NCBI GenBank assembly: GCA_963810815.1
Contig: CAWEPB010000002.1
Location: 186,001-250,000 of the forward strand
Direction of reading: 5' to 3'
DNA: 64,000 bases
Source: CAVQWT01 sp963810815
GTDB lineage: Bacteria; Pseudomonadota; Gammaproteobacteria; Burkholderiales; Casimicrobiaceae
Below are positions 10,000-19,918 of the stretch, in pieces (the first letter of the stretch is position 1; each line of letters begins with the position of its first letter). Position numbers and translations under genes: made by a program. The notes beneath the pieces are model-generated. The model made no database searches and had not been told where the DNA came from. It saw only the letters and a program-made list of their open reading frames with translations.

Positions 10000-12900
10000 T
10001 CCGCGCCTCCGTGGCCAGCCGTCGGCGGCGCCGCGTCGGCACTCGTCGCGATGGCGCCGGTGGTGGCCGCCCCGGCGGTGGCGCCGGTCGCCGCGGCGGG
10101 CGCCGCGCCCCTGCGGCCACGCGTGAGGTAGGTCATCACCAGCCAGTAGAAGAGCGGCGTGAAGAACACGCCGATCAGCGTCGCCGCCAGCATGCCCCCG
10201 AGGATGCCGGTGCCCACCGAGTGCTGCGTCGCCGCGCCGGCGCCGGACGCGCGCACCAGCGGCAGCACGCCGAGGATGAACGCCAGCGAGGTCATCACGA
10301 TCGGCCGCAGCCGCAGGCGCGCCGCTTCCAGCGCGGCGTCGAGCACCGACAGCCCTTCCTCGTAGCGCTGCTTGGCGAACTCGACGATCAGGATGCCGTT
10401 CTTGCCGGCGAGGCCGACCAGCGTGATCAGCGACACCTGGAAGAAGACGTCGTTCGCCGTCCCCCGCAGCAGCAGCGCGCACAGCGCGCCCAAGATGCCT
10501 ATGGGCACGATCAGGAACACCGACACCGGGAGCGTGAAGCTCTCGTAGAGCGCCGCCAGGAACAGGAACACGAAGATGAACGACAGCAGGAAGATGAAGC
10601 CCGCCTGCCCCCCGCGATCTTCTCCTGCAGCGACTGGCCCGACCACTCGAAGCTCATTCCCTGCGGGAGCTTGTCGGCGGAGATCTCCTCCATCGCCGTG
10701 AGCGCCTGGCCCGAGCTGAAGCCGGGCGCCGCCGTGCCGTTGAGCTGCACCGCCGGATAGCCGTTGTATCGATTGAGCGCGATCGGCGCCGAGCGGAAAT
10801 CCACGGCTGCGATCACGCCGAGCGGCACCATGTCGCCCTTGCCGTTGCGCACGTAGAAGCGATGGAGGTCCGACGGGGCGTGGCGGAATTGCTGCTCCGC
10901 CTGCAGCTTGACCTTGAGGTTGGTGCCGAACGCGGTGAACTGGTTGACGAACGACGAGCCGAGCAGCGTGCCGATCGTCTGGTAGACGTCGGCCAGCGGT
11001 ATCCCGAGCGACTTGGCCTTGTTGCGGTCGACGTCGATGAACAGGGTCTGCACCTCGGGCGCGGCGACGCTGCGCACCGCCGCCAGCATCGGGTGCTCGC
11101 GCGCGGCCGCGACCACGTCGGCCGCGGTCTTGTCGAGCTTGGCCCGGTCGCCGTCCAGCGCCAGCAGCCGGTAGTCGAAGCCGGCGATGCTGCCGAGCCC
11201 GGCGATCGGCGGTTCGTTCATCGCGAACACCCGCGCCTCGTTGATCTGCGCGAACTTGCGGTTCATCCGCCCGATCAGCGCCAGCACGTGCTGGTCGGCG
11301 GCCTTGCGTTCGGCCCAGTCCTTCAGCGTGACGTAGATGAACCCCTGGTTGGCGTAGCGGTAGAACACCGAGAAGCCGAGCACGCCGATGGTGTCGGCGA
11401 CCGCCGACTCCTCGCGCAGCATCCCCTCGACCTTTTCCATGACGACCTTGACGCGCTCGGCCGACGCGCCGGAAGGCAGGTCGATGGCGACGAACATCGT
11501 GCCCTTGTCCTCCTCGGGGACGAAGCCCCCGGGGATCGTCTGGAACAGGTACGCGACGCCGGCGATGATCACCGCGTAGATCAGCAGGAACCGGACGAAG
11601 CGCCGGATGATCCCGCCGACGGCGCCGGCGTACGCGCCGGTCAGCCGGTCGAAGAACCGGTCGAAGGCCTGGACCGGCTTCGGCTTGTGCATCCCGGGCT
11701 TGAGGATCAGCGCGCACAGCGCCGGCGTGAGCGTCAGCGCCGTGATCGCGGAGAGCAGGGTCGAAATCGTGATCGTGACCGCGAACTGCTTGTACAGCGT
11801 GCCGGTGACCCCGCCGAGGAACGCCACCGGGACGAACACCGCGCAGATCACCGCCGTCACGCCGATGATGGCGCCGCCGATGCCCCGCATCGCCTCCCGC
11901 GCCGCCTCGCGCGGCCCGACGCCCTTGTCGTGCATGATCTTCTCGACCGCCTCGACGACGACGATCGCGTCGTCGACGACGATGCCGATCGCGAGGACCA
12001 GGCCGAACAGCGTCAGCATGTTGATCGAGAAGCCCATGACCAGCATCCCGGCCGCCGTGCCGACCAGCGACACGGGGATCGCCAGCATCGGTATGAGGGT
12101 CGCGCGGATGCTGCCGAGGAACAGGTACACGACGATCAGCACGAGGACGAACGCCTCGATGAACGTGTGCTTGACGAGCTCGACCGACGCCTTGACGAAC
12201 ACCGTGGTGTCGTAGGGCGCTCGCCACTCGATGTCGCTGGGCATCGACGCCGCGAGCTGCTGCATCTTCGCCCGCACCTGGTCGGCGGTCTCCAGCGCGT
12301 TGCCGCCCGGGCGCAGGTAGACGCCGACGCCGGTCGCGAGCTTGCCATTGAGCCGCATGCTGATCTGGTAGTCGTCGGCGCCGAGCTCGACCCGCGCGAC
12401 GTCGCGCACGCGCACGACCGAGCCGTCCGCCGCCGCGCGGACGATGATGTCGGCGAACTGGTCGGGCTCGGTGAACGTGCCGCCGGTCTGCACCGGGAAC
12501 GTCAGCACCTGGCCGACGTCGTTGGGCGCGGTGCCGATCTCGCCGACGGCGTAGTTCTGGTTCTGCTCGCGCACCGCGTTGGCGACGTCGTTGACGGTGA
12601 GCTTGTACTTGGCGAGCAGGTCCGGGTTGAGCCAGATGCGCATCGCGTACGGATAGCCGAACAGCATCACGTCGCCGACGCCCGGTATCCGCTTGATCTC
12701 CGGGACGATGCTGCTGTTGGCGAGGTTGCTGATGTAGTCGCGGTCGAACTGCCCCGATTTCGACTGCAGCGTCAGGATCAGCAGGATCGCCGGGTTGGTC
12801 TTGTCGACCTTGATGCCGTTCTGCAGCACGACCTGCGGCAGCAACGCCTCGACCCGCTTCACGCGGTTGTTGACCTCCACCGTCGCGATGTCGAGGTCGC

Positions 12901-13189
12901 TGCCCGGCTGGAACACGACGTAGAGCTCCATCAGGCCCGACGACGAGCTCGTCGAGTACATGTAGAGCAGGCCGTCGACGCCGTTCATCTCCCGCTCGAG
13001 CGGCGCGGCGACGACGTTCTCCAGCAGTTCGGGCGAAGCGCCCGGGTAGACCGCCGTCACCTTGACCTGCGGCGGCGCGACGTTGGGGTACTGCTCGATC
13101 GCGAGCTGCCGCAGCGCGATCGTGCCGACGAGCGCGATGATCAGCGCGATGACGGTCGCGAAGACCGGGCGGTCGACGAAGAAGCCCAT
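9996..13189 (-). pseudogene. RND multidrug efflux permease (HAE1, AcrB/MexB-like), frameshifted
   Basis: Joined across one indel, the frames encode about 1064 residues, the normal length of a proton-driven inner-membrane drug exporter. The N-terminal frame (MGFFVDRPVFATVIALI, the proton-relay aspartates in GIVVDDAIVVVE) runs through the two porter halves to LQEKIAGG. The last ~205 residues (FIFLLSFIFVFLFLAALYES to the stop) continue in another frame. The break is a C6 run at 10608-10613 (plus strand): seven bases would restore LQEKIAGGQAGFIF without other change. It starts 9 bp after the adaptor stop, preceded by GGGGCGG. A real mutation would remove the last transmembrane helices and inactivate the pump; a homopolymer sequencing error is at least as likely. 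Confidence 0.9.
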
Positions 13190-13198
13190 GGCCGCCCC

Positions 13199-14497
13199 TT
13201 ACTTCGACTTGGCCGGCGTTGCGGGCTTGGCGGATGCCGGCGGCGCGGCGACCGGTGCGGGTGCCGCGGCTGCACCGGCGGCGGCAGGCGCCCCGGCGGC
13301 GGGTGCCGCGGGTGCCGCGGGTGCCACGGCAGGTGCCGCGGCGGGTGCCGCGACCGGCCGCACGATCATCCCCGGCTGCACACGCTGCACGCCATCGACG
13401 ATCACCCTGTCGCCGGGCACCAGCCCCTTGTCCACGATCCAGTCGTCGCCGTTCCACCCGGCGACGACGAGATCGCGTCGCTCGACCTTGTTGTCCGGGC
13501 CGACCACCCAGGCGACGTGCCCGTTCGGCATCTTGACGACCGCGCGCTGCGGAATGAGGATCGCGTTCGGCCGCTCGCCCACCTTGAGCTCGACGCGCAC
13601 GAACATGCCCGGCAGCAGCTGCCGGCGCGGATTGGCCAGCACCGCCCGCTGCGTGATCGTCCCCGTCTCGCGGTTCACCTGCGCGTCGCTGAAGTCGATC
13701 CTGCCGATGTCGGAGAGCTCGCTGCCGTCCGGCAGGACGAAGCGGGCGGTGCCGGCGCCGGTGCCGGCGCGGATCTCGCCCTTCTCGAACGCCCGCCGCA
13801 GCACGATCGAGTCGCGATCGGGCATGGTGAAGACGACGTAGATCGGATCGATGCGGTCGATGGTCGCGAGCAATGTCGGCTCGCCGCGCCCGACCAGCCG
13901 CCCCTCGGGCACCTGCGTGGTGCCGATGCGTCCGGACTCGTTCGCGATCACCCGCGTGTAGCCGACGTTGAGCTTCGCCGTCTCGACGTTGGCCCGCGCG
14001 CTGTCGACCTGCGCTTCCGCCGACTTCTGCGCCGCCACCGCGTCGTCGAAGTCCTGCCGGCTGATCGCCTCCTCCTTCGCCAGCGGCTCGAGGCGATTGG
14101 CCTTGGCCCGGGCATTGACGAGGTTCGCCTGCGCGCGCGCGAGTTCGCCTTCGGCGTCCCGCAGCTTGGCCTCGTACTGCGCCGGATCGATGGTGTAGAG
14201 GAGGTCGCCCTTCCTGACGTCCGTGCCCTCGGTGTAGTGCCGCCGGTCGAGGATGCCCTCGACGCGCGCGCGCACCTCCACCGACCGGTAGGCCTGCACG
14301 TTGCCGACGTATTCGCGGAGCACCGGCACCGTGGCGACCCGGACCGGCATGACGACGACTTCAGGCGCCGGCGGTGGCCCCTTGGCGGCTTCCTTCTTCT
14401 CGCCGCACCCGGCGACCGCGAGGATCAGGACGACAGCCGCGCCGAGAGCCCGGGCGGGCGACGCGAGGAACGGGACGGCGTGGAGGTGGCGGTTCAA
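13199..14497 (-). CDS. RND efflux periplasmic adaptor (membrane fusion lipoprotein)
   Basis: The 432-residue product (from the chosen start) is an AcrA/MexA-like adaptor that bridges the permease and outer-membrane channel. A lipobox at VLILAVAGCGEK anchors it to the inner membrane. Lipoyl half-motifs flank a helical hairpin (residues ~75-180, EGILDRRHYTEGTDVRKGDL ... RVIANESGRIGTTQVPEG), and beta-barrel and membrane-proximal domains follow. The last ~60 residues are a low-complexity Ala/Pro tail. No ATG lies between the upstream stop and the lipobox, so the start is probably TTG 14497, with GAGG seven bases before it. It is first in the adaptor-permease-channel operon. Confidence 0.92.
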   Translation of the reverse strand: MNRHLHAVPFLASPARALGAAVVLILAVAGCGEKKEAAKGPPPAPEVVVMPVRVATVPVLREYVGNVQAYRSVEVRARVEGILDRRHYTEGTDVRKGDLLYTIDPAQYEAKLRDAEGELARAQANLVNARAKANRLEPLAKEEAISRQDFDDAVAAQKSAEAQVDSARANVETAKLNVGYTRVIANESGRIGTTQVPEGRLVGRGEPTLLATIDRIDPIYVVFTMPDRDSIVLRRAFEKGEIRAGTGAGTARFVLPDGSELSDIGRIDFSDAQVNRETGTITQRAVLANPRRQLLPGMFVRVELKVGERPNAILIPQRAVVKMPNGHVAWVVGPDNKVERRDLVVAGWNGDDWIVDKGLVPGDRVIVDGVQRVQPGMIVRPVAAPAAAPAVAPAAPAAPAAGAPAAAGAAAAPAPVAAPPASAKPATPAKSK

Positions 14498-14574
14498 GAG
14501 GGGCCTCGCGGGCAGTGGGCGGCAAACCCTGAATGATAGCGCCCGCCTGCTGCCAGGTGCCACTGAACACGTGC

Positions 14575-16962
14575 TCAGCCCGACCCGCCGGCGCCCCCGG
14601 ACGGCGCCACGATCTGCACCGGCACCGGCCTTCCGACGTCCAGATGCACGTCGCGCTGCGGGAACGGCATCGCGATCCCCGCCTCGCCGAAGGCGCGGTC
14701 GATCATGTGCAGCAGGTCGCTCTTCACCCGGCGCGTGTCGCTGTCCGCGGTCATCTCGACCCAGTACGTCAGCGCGAAGTTGATCGCGCTGTCGGCATAG
14801 CCGTCCAGGTAGACCTGCGGCGCCGGGTCGCGGAGCACGAGGCCGTGCCGGTTCAGCACCTCCAGCAGCACGTCGCCCGCCTTGCGCAGCGGAGTGCCGT
14901 AGGTCACGCCGATGGCGATGGACTGCCGCGTCTGCGGGCTGGAGTACGTCCAGTTGGTGACATTGCCCTCGACGAACCGGCTGTTCGGGATCATCGACTC
15001 GATGCCGTCGGCGCTGCGCACCGTCGAAGCGCGGATGCCGATTTCGGTGATCCGCCCCCGGATCCCGTCCACGTCGACGAGATCGCCGAGCCGGATCGGA
15101 CGTTCGATCAGCAGCATGATGCCGGCCACCAGGTTCTTCAGCAGGTTCTGCAGGCCGAAGCCGGCGGCGATCGCCAGCGCGCCACCGAGGAAGGCGAAGA
15201 CGGTCAGCGGAATGCTCGCGCTCACCAGCGCGAGGATCACCAGCACGGCGGCCAGCACGAACAACACCCACTTCCGCAGCAACGCCGCCGACTGGGGCGG
15301 AATCCGCCCTCGCGCGACGACGGCGCGTTCGATCCGGCGGGCGACCAGGCTGCACGCCCAGTAGCCGACCAGCACGATCAGCAATGCACCGAGCGTCTTG
15401 CCGAGCGTGACGCTGCGGGAGACCGCGAGCCTGCGGCCGTCGGCCGTCTGCAGCGAGTCGTCCACGGTGAAGATCTCGAAGTTCCACAGGCGGCGCGTCT
15501 CGAGCCACGCGCCGGCCAGGGCATCCTTGGCGCGCGTGGCGAGCGAAACGTCGCGCCGCTCCTCGAAATCGGCGCGGAACCGCGCGAGCAGCCGCTCGAG
15601 CGGCTCTCCGCCTGCGATCGCGCGCTGCAGGTCGCGTTCGCGCTCGCGCAGGATCCCCAGCAGCCGCTGCGCGTGCGCGGCATCGGCAGCCACGCTGCTG
15701 CGCTGGCCCGCTTCCGCATCCTTGACGCGGCTGCCGATGGCCGCGCGCTGGGTGTCGAGGTACTCCATCCAGGCGCGGATCCCGGCGAGCGAGCTCGTCA
15801 GCCGTTCGTAGGCGGCGCGGGCGCGCACGGGGTCGCGGAAGCGCATCGCTTCGGCGCGCGCCTCCCACACCGCCTTCTCCCCGTCCAGCATGAACAGGGC
15901 TTCCCGCAGCAGGTCGACGCGCTGCGTCGCCATCGCCGCCGCCTCGCGGGCAAGGTCGGCATCGCGCTGGAGGTCGACGATCGCGGCCGCCCGCGCATCG
16001 GCCCTGGCGTCGAGCGCGGCCGGTGCGGCGCGTGCGTCGGCGAGCCGTCGCTCCGCCGCCGCGCGCGCCTCCAGCGCCGTCGTGGATGCCTTGGTCGCGC
16101 GATCGAGGTCGCGCTCCACGCCGCGACGACGCGTGTCCAGGTCCGCCACGATGCGCCCGAGATCCTCCGGCGACAGCACGACCTCGGTGCCCACCGCCGC
16201 GAGCTTGCGGCGCACGAAGTCGCGCGCGGACGCCGCGGCCGCCGCCTCCTCCCGCGCGCTGCGCACCCCCATCTGCAGCAGCGCTGCGGTTTCGCTGTCG
16301 ACCAGCGCGCGCAGCGCGGCGAAATCGCGCAGCCAGTCCCGCCGCGGAGCCTGCGGGGTGCCGCGCGCCGAATCGGCCGCTTCGGCGGCAAGGCGGGCGT
16401 CGGCCTGGCTGGTCTTCAGCTTCGCGGCGAACTGGCCCTCGATGCGCTCGAACAGCGCCCGCCGACCGTCCGCCTGCGCGATGCGGCGTTCGGCCGAGTC
16501 GAGCTCGTCGCGAAGCGCGTCCACCTGCAGCACCGAGTGAGGCCCCGGAGTGTCGAATCCGCGCCAGTTTTCGTTGGCGCGCTCGGTCTCGCGCTGCTGC
16601 CGCAGGGCGGCGTCGCCACGATCGATCGCGTCGAGCTGCTGCTGGTACAGGCCAGTCAACTGGCGGGCCAGCGTCAGCCGCTGCGCGGCCTCGCTCACCG
16701 ATGTGTCGGACGGGGCTTCCTGCGGCGTGCCGACCGCCGCTTCGATCGCGACGAGTTGCGCCTGCGCGTCCGCCTGCGCCTTGACGATCGCTTCGCGCGC
16801 CTTGGCGCTGTCCGCGGCGTCGGGCGCCGCCGCGGGGGCGGCGGCCGATCCTGCACGCGGCGGCGGGAAGCCCGGGACCTGGCCGGCCGCGGGAGCGGCG
16901 AGGAACGCGCAGCACGCGGATAGCACGACGAGCACAACCGGCGCGATGCTGCGGGCGTTCAT
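14575..16962 (-). CDS. MscS-family mechanosensitive channel with long periplasmic N-domain
   Basis: The 795-residue product has a signal peptide (residues 1-28, ending AAPAAGQ) and about 450 residues of mostly helical, coiled-coil-prone sequence. Transmembrane helices follow near residues 520-620, then a canonical MscS core with the pore helix AIAAGFGLQNLLKNLVAGIM and the beta domain LGDLVDVDGIRGRITEIGIR...IPNSRFVEGNVTNW. Such MscK/MscM-like proteins release solutes during hypo-osmotic shock. A minus-strand TATAAT (16975-16970) ends seven bases before ATG 16962, suggesting a leaderless transcript. It lies 77 bp upstream of the adaptor gene on the same strand; co-transcription is possible but not required. 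Confidence 0.9.
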   Translation of the reverse strand: MNARSIAPVVLVVLSACCAFLAAPAAGQVPGFPPPRAGSAAAPAAAPDAADSAKAREAIVKAQADAQAQLVAIEAAVGTPQEAPSDTSVSEAAQRLTLARQLTGLYQQQLDAIDRGDAALRQQRETERANENWRGFDTPGPHSVLQVDALRDELDSAERRIAQADGRRALFERIEGQFAAKLKTSQADARLAAEAADSARGTPQAPRRDWLRDFAALRALVDSETAALLQMGVRSAREEAAAAASARDFVRRKLAAVGTEVVLSPEDLGRIVADLDTRRRGVERDLDRATKASTTALEARAAAERRLADARAAPAALDARADARAAAIVDLQRDADLAREAAAMATQRVDLLREALFMLDGEKAVWEARAEAMRFRDPVRARAAYERLTSSLAGIRAWMEYLDTQRAAIGSRVKDAEAGQRSSVAADAAHAQRLLGILRERERDLQRAIAGGEPLERLLARFRADFEERRDVSLATRAKDALAGAWLETRRLWNFEIFTVDDSLQTADGRRLAVSRSVTLGKTLGALLIVLVGYWACSLVARRIERAVVARGRIPPQSAALLRKWVLFVLAAVLVILALVSASIPLTVFAFLGGALAIAAGFGLQNLLKNLVAGIMLLIERPIRLGDLVDVDGIRGRITEIGIRASTVRSADGIESMIPNSRFVEGNVTNWTYSSPQTRQSIAIGVTYGTPLRKAGDVLLEVLNRHGLVLRDPAPQVYLDGYADSAINFALTYWVEMTADSDTRRVKSDLLHMIDRAFGEAGIAMPFPQRDVHLDVGRPVPVQIVAPSGGAGGSG

Positions 16963-17140
16963 GCGGACGATTATATTCGGTCGGCGCACCGGCCGCCCTG
17001 AGGCCGGGCCTGCAGGCACGCGGGCAGGCTCAGGACGACGGATCCGGCGCCGTGCAGTGCCTTGGCCTTCTCTTGCCTCCTGCCCGCCTGTGCGACGAGA
17101 CGGCTGTACCCGAAGGCATCGATCCGTGACTCCGACGACG

Positions 17141-17980
17141 CTAGGGCACGAGCGTCAAGGTCTTCACGGCGAGATGAAGCGCCAGGATGGCCAACGCATT
17201 GTTCGCAAGCAGCCCGACTCCCACCATCACCGCCGCCTTCGAACCGGCGGCAGTCCAGCCATCCGCGTAGACACGGCGGAAGGCCAGGAGCACATAGCCG
17301 AACTGCCAAAGCAGCATCGCAGCCAGCAGCACGAGGCCCGCATTGCGGACATGAGGATCGCTCGTGGTTGCGTACGAGGCAAGTCCAAGGAGCCGCATCG
17401 CCAGGTAGTACACCACGTTGGCAATGAACGACCATGCGGTGAGGTGGAGTGCGAACACGAAGTGGACGCTCCAACGCTCGCGACGCCGCAGATGGGTAAG
17501 TCGCGCCAGCGCGGCGGAAATTGCGATGGATATGGCTATCAGTGCCGTGAAAATCGCGTTGAAGCGGCGATCCACACGTTCAGCGAACGTGGCTTCGTCC
17601 ACCTTGGCTTGCTGTGCGGCTGCGCCAATGGCGCCCGCCAGCGTTCCGGTCGCGTCCTGCCTGGGAAAGTTCGCCACATGAAAATCGGTCACGAACGACA
17701 GCACGAAGAAGATCGTGATCGTATTGAAAGCAAGTCGCCATGGAGCGATCGAGCGGGCGCGTTGCCCGTCGCGGAATTCCGCCGTCAGCAGCCCCGGACG
17801 GACCAGGAGCGCCGACATCGTGTGTCGAACGCGCTCCCACTGCCGACGAAGGCCGCGGCGCGCGCTGTGTCCCGCCATGGACTCCTGACCGCACGCCGCG
17901 CACCACTCTCCGGTCAACCGAGCACCGCAATTGGCGCACGTTGGCGTTGCTGCGGCTTCCGGGATCGCTTCGACGGGCAT
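17141..17980 (-). CDS. DUF3667 membrane protein with N-terminal zinc ribbon
   Basis: The 279-residue product opens with a CxxC...CxxC zinc ribbon (CANCGARLTGEWCAACGQ, residues ~15-32). A 'RGLRRQWERVRHTMSALLVRPGLL' region follows and then about five hydrophobic helices (residues ~85-275). This is the DUF3667 architecture, whose function is unknown. It is a single gene; the ~120 bp to the MscS gene and ~210 bp upstream contain nothing I can assign. Confidence 0.85.
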   Translation of the reverse strand: MPVEAIPEAAATPTCANCGARLTGEWCAACGQESMAGHSARRGLRRQWERVRHTMSALLVRPGLLTAEFRDGQRARSIAPWRLAFNTITIFFVLSFVTDFHVANFPRQDATGTLAGAIGAAAQQAKVDEATFAERVDRRFNAIFTALIAISIAISAALARLTHLRRRERWSVHFVFALHLTAWSFIANVVYYLAMRLLGLASYATTSDPHVRNAGLVLLAAMLLWQFGYVLLAFRRVYADGWTAAGSKAAVMVGVGLLANNALAILALHLAVKTLTLVP

Positions 17981-18189
17981 GGCGCATCAACCGGGATCAG
18001 ATGTGCAGGACCTGTTTGCCTGGGTGCGTGCGCCACATCGGCAGCGGAACGACGGCAGGCACACCAAGCAACGCAAAACCTAGGGAAACGAAATGACGCC
18101 ATCTACCCGCCGCTCGCTTGGCGAGAAAGCGGACATCCGCACGCCGCCGCCGCAGGTTCGGCGAAGGCGCGCTTCCCAGCCTCAGTCGG

Positions 18190-18765
18190 TCAGACAGGCT
18201 TCCGAATGGTCATCGCGCCGCGGATGTCGCCCGGACGATAACCGACCGCCTTGTCGTCCGGGTAGAGCGCCTTCAGCTTCTCCGTGACCGCAGGGGTCAG
18301 CTGCTCGGGCGACCCGTGGCAGTTGAGGCACAGCGACTGCGTTGGCAGTGCCCGCATGTAGCGATAGGACTGCTTCCCGCCTTCAGTCACGATCTCGGCT
18401 TTCTCGAGCGTGGTCGCGCTTTCGCCCGCTGCCGCGCGACGATCGAAGTCCTCGAGGGCCGCACGCTCCCACTCGTCCGGCACGGCGCGCGGGTTGCGGT
18501 TGCGGAGGCTCACGCGGCGGACGGACCAGCCGGTCTCGTCGGACGCTGCCTTCGCCAACTGGGGCGCCTTGTCGCGACAAACGAGAATTGCTCCCTCGGG
18601 GCCGTTCTTCCCGATCTCCTCGGTTAGCACCGCGACCAGCTTGGGTGGGACCGAGCCGGCCACCTTTCTCGCCTCCCCGACCCAAGCTGGCTCCTGCGCG
18701 TTGGCCGATACGACCGACAACAGGATCGCCGCCGCCATGACCGATCGCGTCCTAGCAATGTGCAT
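18190..18765 (-). CDS. Exported DUF3365 (Tll0287-like) haem-binding protein
   Basis: The 191-residue product has a signal peptide (VMAAAILLSVVSANAQ) and a DUF3365/Tll0287-like domain with a single c-type haem attachment motif, CLNCHG, near residue 142. Conserved surroundings include SVRRVSLRNRNPRAVPDEWE and the C-terminal GDIRGAMTIRKPV. Related domains are PAS-like periplasmic haem proteins or sensor modules; here the domain stands alone, so it may be a small soluble cytochrome. GGAGG lies just upstream of ATG 18765, which fixes the start. Confidence 0.88.
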   Translation of the reverse strand: MHIARTRSVMAAAILLSVVSANAQEPAWVGEARKVAGSVPPKLVAVLTEEIGKNGPEGAILVCRDKAPQLAKAASDETGWSVRRVSLRNRNPRAVPDEWERAALEDFDRRAAAGESATTLEKAEIVTEGGKQSYRYMRALPTQSLCLNCHGSPEQLTPAVTEKLKALYPDDKAVGYRPGDIRGAMTIRKPV

Positions 18766-18800
18766 GAAAGCCTCCATCTCCCAAGTGGGCTGCCCCACAG

Positions 18801-18894
18801 GCAATGACCGCAACTCGCCGTATTGTCGCCGTTGGCAGCGCGAAGCGGGCAATGACCCCAACTCGTCGTATTGTCGCCGTTGGCAGCGCGAAGC
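18801..18894. repeat. Two tandem 46-bp direct repeats, 48-bp period
   Basis: Copies at 18801-18846 and 18849-18894 share the core TATTGTCGCCGTTGGCAGCG and differ at about two positions (CGCAACTCGCC against CCCAACTCGTC). They lie in the non-coding gap between tRNA-Phe and the DUF3365 gene. Function is unknown; they resemble a dispersed intergenic repeat element. Confidence 0.85.
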
Positions 18895-18994
18895 TCAACG
18901 GCCGCAAGGGGTGGAAGTCGGTCACCCCAGGTCGGCAGTTGCTGCCATTCGACTTCGCAATGAAGCAAGAATCCGCACCATCGCCCATTGAAGC

Positions 18995-19021
18995 AAAAGG
19001 CCGCACTCTGTGCGGCCTTTT
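18995..19021 (-). terminator. Rho-independent terminator of tRNA-Phe
   Basis: A perfect inverted repeat AAAAGGCCGCA / TGCGGCCTTTT with a 5-base loop is followed on the minus strand by TTTTGC. It lies about 40 bp downstream of the tRNA. Confidence 0.85.
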
Positions 19022-19060
19022 GGCGTACCCGGCGAACAGCGCCATCCCCGTCTGGTTGAC

Positions 19061-19136
<76 letters not shown>

Positions 19137-19145
19137 AAGTCGGCG

Positions 19146-19175
19146 ATTATACCAAAGCCGCCCCGGAGGCCGTAA
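19146..19175 (-). promoter_or_regulatory. Promoter of tRNA-Phe
   Basis: On the minus strand TTACGG (19175-19170) is followed by an 18-bp spacer and a perfect TATAAT (19151-19146). Predicted initiation falls a few bases before the tRNA 5' end at 19136. Confidence 0.7.
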
Positions 19176-19250
19176 CCCCTTGTCGCGCATGGGTCGGCGC
19201 AACCCGGAGCCGCCTGCCGGGGCGACCCGCCTCGCCAGGGCGGAAGGACG

Positions 19251-19282
19251 AAAAAACGCCCGCCCTGTTGCGGGGCGGGCGT
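19251..19282 (-). terminator. Rho-independent terminator after hsp20
   Basis: Stem ACGCCCGCCC / GGGCGGGCGT with a short loop is followed on the minus strand by six T. It begins 26 bp past the Hsp20 stop codon. Confidence 0.9.
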
Positions 19283-19307
19283 ACCACGCACGAGCGGCCG
19301 TGCCGGT

Positions 19308-19751
19308 CTAGTGGACCGCCAGCTTGGTGCTCGTGGTTCCTGCAGCCTTCGGCAGCGTCAGGGTCAGCACGCCACCGTCATACGCCGCGACGGCCTTGGC
19401 CGTATCGATGTCCGCGGGCAGCGTGAAGCTGCGCGACACCATGCCGTAGTAGCGTTCGCTGCGCAGTACCTTGTCGCCTTCCTTGTCTTCCTTCTCGCGT
19501 TTCACTTCGGCCGAGACCGACACCATGCCGCCTTCGAGCGACACGGAGATGTCTTCCTTCTTCACCCCCGGGATCTCGGCCTTGACGACGTAGCCGGTGT
19601 CGTTTTCGGTGAGGTCCAGCCGCATCGTCGGTTCGGGTTCGAGCTGACGCAGCGGCGCGACCGGGAGTTCGCTCCAGAACCCGGTCAGGTCGGTGAAGGG
19701 GTCGAAGCGCGTGACATCGCGAAGGGGATTCCAGCGGGTCAGGTTCCTCAT
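19308..19751 (-). CDS. Hsp20 / alpha-crystallin small heat-shock protein
   Basis: The 147-residue product is an ATP-independent holdase chaperone. The alpha-crystallin domain spans residues ~42-140, with YVVKAEIPGVKKEDISVSLE and the closing GVLTLTLPK. The N-terminal arm RWNPLRDVTRFDPF is typical. The C-terminal tail TSTKLAVH is short and lacks a clear I-x-I motif, which may affect oligomer assembly. AAGGAGG lies a few bases before ATG 19751. The gene is monocistronic with its own terminator. Confidence 0.95.
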   Translation of the reverse strand: MRNLTRWNPLRDVTRFDPFTDLTGFWSELPVAPLRQLEPEPTMRLDLTENDTGYVVKAEIPGVKKEDISVSLEGGMVSVSAEVKREKEDKEGDKVLRSERYYGMVSRSFTLPADIDTAKAVAAYDGGVLTLTLPKAAGTTSTKLAVH

Positions 19752-19918
19752 GATCCCTCCTTGCACTTCAGGGAGCCCGAATCCGAAGGTGGCCACCCGG
19801 CCGCTATCGCCGGGCTCCAATAATAAATTTACGCTCGCATGCGCAACGTGTATTGCGCTGGATCAAGCGGAGCTCGCGGGTCCGGCGCCCTTCGCGGCGC
19901 GCACCCGCGGTCCCGCAG

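Noticed and set aside
10862..14536. 1224-residue plus-strand open frame opposite the efflux genes
   Set aside because: Composition is an Arg/Asp/His-rich shadow of the RND operon; no domain or ribosome-binding site supports it.
14564..14577. Near-palindrome TGAACACGTGCTCA upstream of the efflux adaptor
   Set aside because: It overlaps the stop codon of the MscS gene and has a mismatched base pair per arm; too weak to call an operator.
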